Part shown: one piece after another, positions 37,029 to 38,501 of the stretch
How positions within the stretch are numbered: position 1 is the stretch's first letter
How the letters are laid out: every line of letters begins with the position of its first letter
Source of the DNA: Deinococci bacterium
Lineage (GTDB): Bacteria; Deinococcota; Deinococci; Deinococcales; Trueperaceae
DNA length: 38,501 bases
Direction of reading: 5' to 3'
Assembly (NCBI GenBank): GCA_030149325.1
Contig: JASBRS010000028.1
Span: forward strand, 1-38,501
Program-made: the position numbers and the translations under genes
The notes under the pieces: model-generated
What the model was told of the DNA's origin: nothing
Seen by the model: only the letters and a program-made list of their open reading frames with translations
Database searches by the model: none

Positions 37029-37971
37029 AGGCTCGGATGATCTGCGCGACCAGCGGGTGGCGAACCACGTCGGCCTTGCTGAAGGTGATGAAGGAGATGC
37101 CGTCGATGTCCTGGAGGATCGACGCGGCGGTCGCCAGGCCGCTCCGGACGCCCCCCGGCAGGTCGGTCTGGGTGGTGTCGCCCGTCACGACCACCTTGCT
37201 GTTGAAGCCCATGCGCGTGAGGAACATCTTCATCTGCTCGGCGGTGGTGTTCTGAGCCTCGTCGAGGATGATGAAGGCGTCGTTGAGGGTGCGGCCGCGC
37301 ATGAAGGCCAGCGGCGCGACCTCGATGGTCCCGAGCTCGAGCAGCTTCTCGACGCGATCGGCGGGGAGCATGTCGTACAGGGCGTCGTAGAGGGGACGCA
37401 GGTAGGGGTCGATCTTGGCCTGCAGGTCGCCGGGGAGGAACCCCAGGCGTTCGCCTGCTTCCACCGCCGGCCGGGTCAGGATGATGCGTTTCACGCGGCG
37501 GTGGGTGAGGGCCTCGACGGCCATCGCCACCGCCAGGTAGGTCTTGCCGGTGCCGGCCGGGCCGATGCCGAACACGATGGGGTTGTCGAGGATGGCCCCG
37601 ACGTAGCGCCGCTGTCCGGCCGTCTTCGGCCGGGCGCGCCCTGGCAGACGGTGTTCCTCGGAGGTCGGCTCCTGGTCCTCGCGGGCGAGGTGCTCGAGGT
37701 CGGCATGTTCGAGCTCGGTGGCCGACAGCCTGCCGCCACTCCGGATGGTGTCGATCAACGACCGGAAGGTACGGGCGGCCTCCTCCACCTCGGCCTCGTC
37801 GCCGCTGAGGCGGACCTCGTCGCCACGTGCCACCACCTTGGCACGCAGCCTCGAGCGAAGGAGTCGCAGGTTCTCGTCGTTCTGCCCGAACAGGGAAAGG
37901 GCCTCCGCAGGGCTGCGGAGCTTCAGCGTGACCGAAGTCGCGATGATCGCCTCCCACGCCGGCGCAGCCAC
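37012..37971 (-). CDS. phoH: PhoH-like P-loop ATPase
   Basis: A 319-residue cytosolic ATPase with RNA-helicase-like features, commonly linked to YbeY. A KH-like N-terminal region (about 13-80) precedes the P-loop domain with Walker A GIGPAGTGKT (135-144) and Walker B FIILDEAQN (Asp237, Glu238). Other conserved blocks are LTRPAVEAGERLGFLPGD and VVTGDTTQTDLP. The start is probably GTG at 37971, which overlaps the upstream gene by 49 bases. No strong Shine-Dalgarno is visible before it, so a slightly later start cannot be excluded. Confidence 0.94.
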   Translation of the reverse strand: MAAPAWEAIIATSVTLKLRSPAEALSLFGQNDENLRLLRSRLRAKVVARGDEVRLSGDEAEVEEAARTFRSLIDTIRSGGRLSATELEHADLEHLAREDQEPTSEEHRLPGRARPKTAGQRRYVGAILDNPIVFGIGPAGTGKTYLAVAMAVEALTHRRVKRIILTRPAVEAGERLGFLPGDLQAKIDPYLRPLYDALYDMLPADRVEKLLELGTIEVAPLAFMRGRTLNDAFIILDEAQNTTAEQMKMFLTRMGFNSKVVVTGDTTQTDLPGGVRSGLATAASILQDIDGISFITFSKADVVRHPLVAQIIRAYEQHG

Positions 37972-38501
37972 GCCGGCTGATCCAGGATCTCGTGCCAGAT
38001 CAAGCCGTGCACGATCGACTCGCGCTCGAACCGGAGCTGACCCACGGGGCCCAGTCTAGCCCCGCCGGGCTCGTCGCGTCGTCGTGCGCGGCCGCGCACC
38101 ACGACCGCCGGCTCCATGTCCGACTCGAGCACGTCCTCGATCTCGCGTAGGGCACCGAGCTCGAGCGCCAGCGCGCGGCGCTGGGGCATGCCGCGGCGCG
38201 GTGTCGGTGGCGGTCCCTCGCGACCCAGCGGGCTGGCGGGCGAGCCGTCGTCGCGCCGGCCCACCAGGCCCCGCTCGAAGGGGTCCTCGGGGACCAGCCC
38301 GCCCTGGCGGGCGGGAGGGGCCAGCGGGGACGGCGCCGGCGTCATGGGAGCGCCCGCGTCCTCCGGCACCAGCGTCCGGCGAGGATCGACGACCACCGGG
38401 CGCCCGAAGGGGTCCTCGGGGACCATCGTCGAGCCGCCCTCGCCCCGCGGAGGCGCGCCCGTGGCGGACCTCGCCTGCGCCTCCCGCACGCGCCGCTGCG
38501 C
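37923..38501 (-). CDS. Hypothetical protein with repeated VPED motif, cut by window edge
   Basis: An open frame of about 190 codons that runs off the right edge, so its true start is not visible; an internal GTG at 38489 is not needed. I do not recognise the family. The N-terminal visible half is Pro/Gly/Arg-rich and disordered-looking, with three related motifs: MVPEDPFGRP, TLVPEDAGAP and GLVPEDPFERG. The C-terminal half is ordered (ALELGALREIEDVLE, then LRFERESIVHGLIWHEILDQP) and ends in a very basic tail. At DNA level two copies share GGGGTCCTCGGGGACCA (plus strand). It overlaps phoH by 49 bases and keeps the same direction, so it is probably the upstream member of the phoH operon. A short-motif-repeat adaptor is possible. 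Confidence 0.65.
   Translation of the reverse strand, partial: AQRRVREAQARSATGAPPRGEGGSTMVPEDPFGRPVVVDPRRTLVPEDAGAPMTPAPSPLAPPARQGGLVPEDPFERGLVGRRDDGSPASPLGREGPPPTPRRGMPQRRALALELGALREIEDVLESDMEPAVVVRGRARRRDEPGGARLGPVGQLRFERESIVHGLIWHEILDQPAWLRRRGRRSSRLRSR

Overview
The window is a very GC-rich (about 70% by eye), densely coded bacterial chromosome segment. It has about 30 protein genes, no tRNA or rRNA that I can see, and no insertion sequence, phage or CRISPR. The gene content points to the Deinococcota (Deinococcus-Thermus), most likely a Truepera-like lineage. Supporting features are a SpoVS homologue in a genome with no other sporulation gene in view, a serine/threonine kinase fused to a PQQ-type propeller (RqkA architecture), a Thermus-type beta-CASP RNase, a membrane-anchored YvcK, and several promoters whose -10 box sits directly upstream of ATG (leaderless starts). 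The lineage is an inference; no marker gene was compared.

Layout. Bases 1-8070 are almost all minus strand: lon, a beta-CASP metallo-beta-lactamase RNase, a second metallo-beta-lactamase hydrolase, rsmB, a YugP-type zinc peptidase and spoVS, with one plus-strand GNAT gene inserted at 4004-4537. Bases 8268-15137 are a plus-strand branched-chain amino acid operon: promoter, 23-codon Ile/Val/Leu-rich leader peptide, rho-independent attenuator, ilvB, ilvN, ilvC, leuA and cimA. Isoleucine is therefore probably made from pyruvate through citramalate. After a 395-base spacer with a strong promoter comes gltB (glutamate synthase large subunit). Bases 20132-22213 (minus) carry a small ribbon-helix-helix-like regulator followed by the kinase-propeller gene. 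This pair is divergent from murA (plus, 22379-23698), and the two promoters share one -35 hexamer.

Bases 23708-38501 are all minus strand. In transcription order they hold a truncated VPED-repeat protein, phoH, a 7TM-HD phosphodiesterase (pgpH type), ybeY, dgkA, cdd, a secreted TPR protein, hisC, hisB, hisH, a secreted SPOR-like protein, rapZ, yvcK, a membrane-anchored glucodextranase-C/DOMON-like protein, and a five-helix membrane molybdopterin oxidoreductase. Neighbours overlap by a few bases nearly everywhere. Seven gene junctions in the window are the same 4-base GTGA overlap, so translational coupling from GTG starts is a house style here.

The most interesting items are regulatory. (1) A complete ilv attenuator has four mutually exclusive segments, and its leader peptide appears to be translated from a leaderless transcript. 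(2) spoVS has no ATG, GTG or TTG in frame and appears to start at ATC behind a perfect Shine-Dalgarno. (3) The murA and kinase promoters are superimposed, with a dyad at their centre. (4) A five-copy 22-bp tandem repeat looks like an amplified 3' end of rsmB. (5) The molybdoenzyme has the hallmarks of a dual Sec/Tat-inserted membrane protein.
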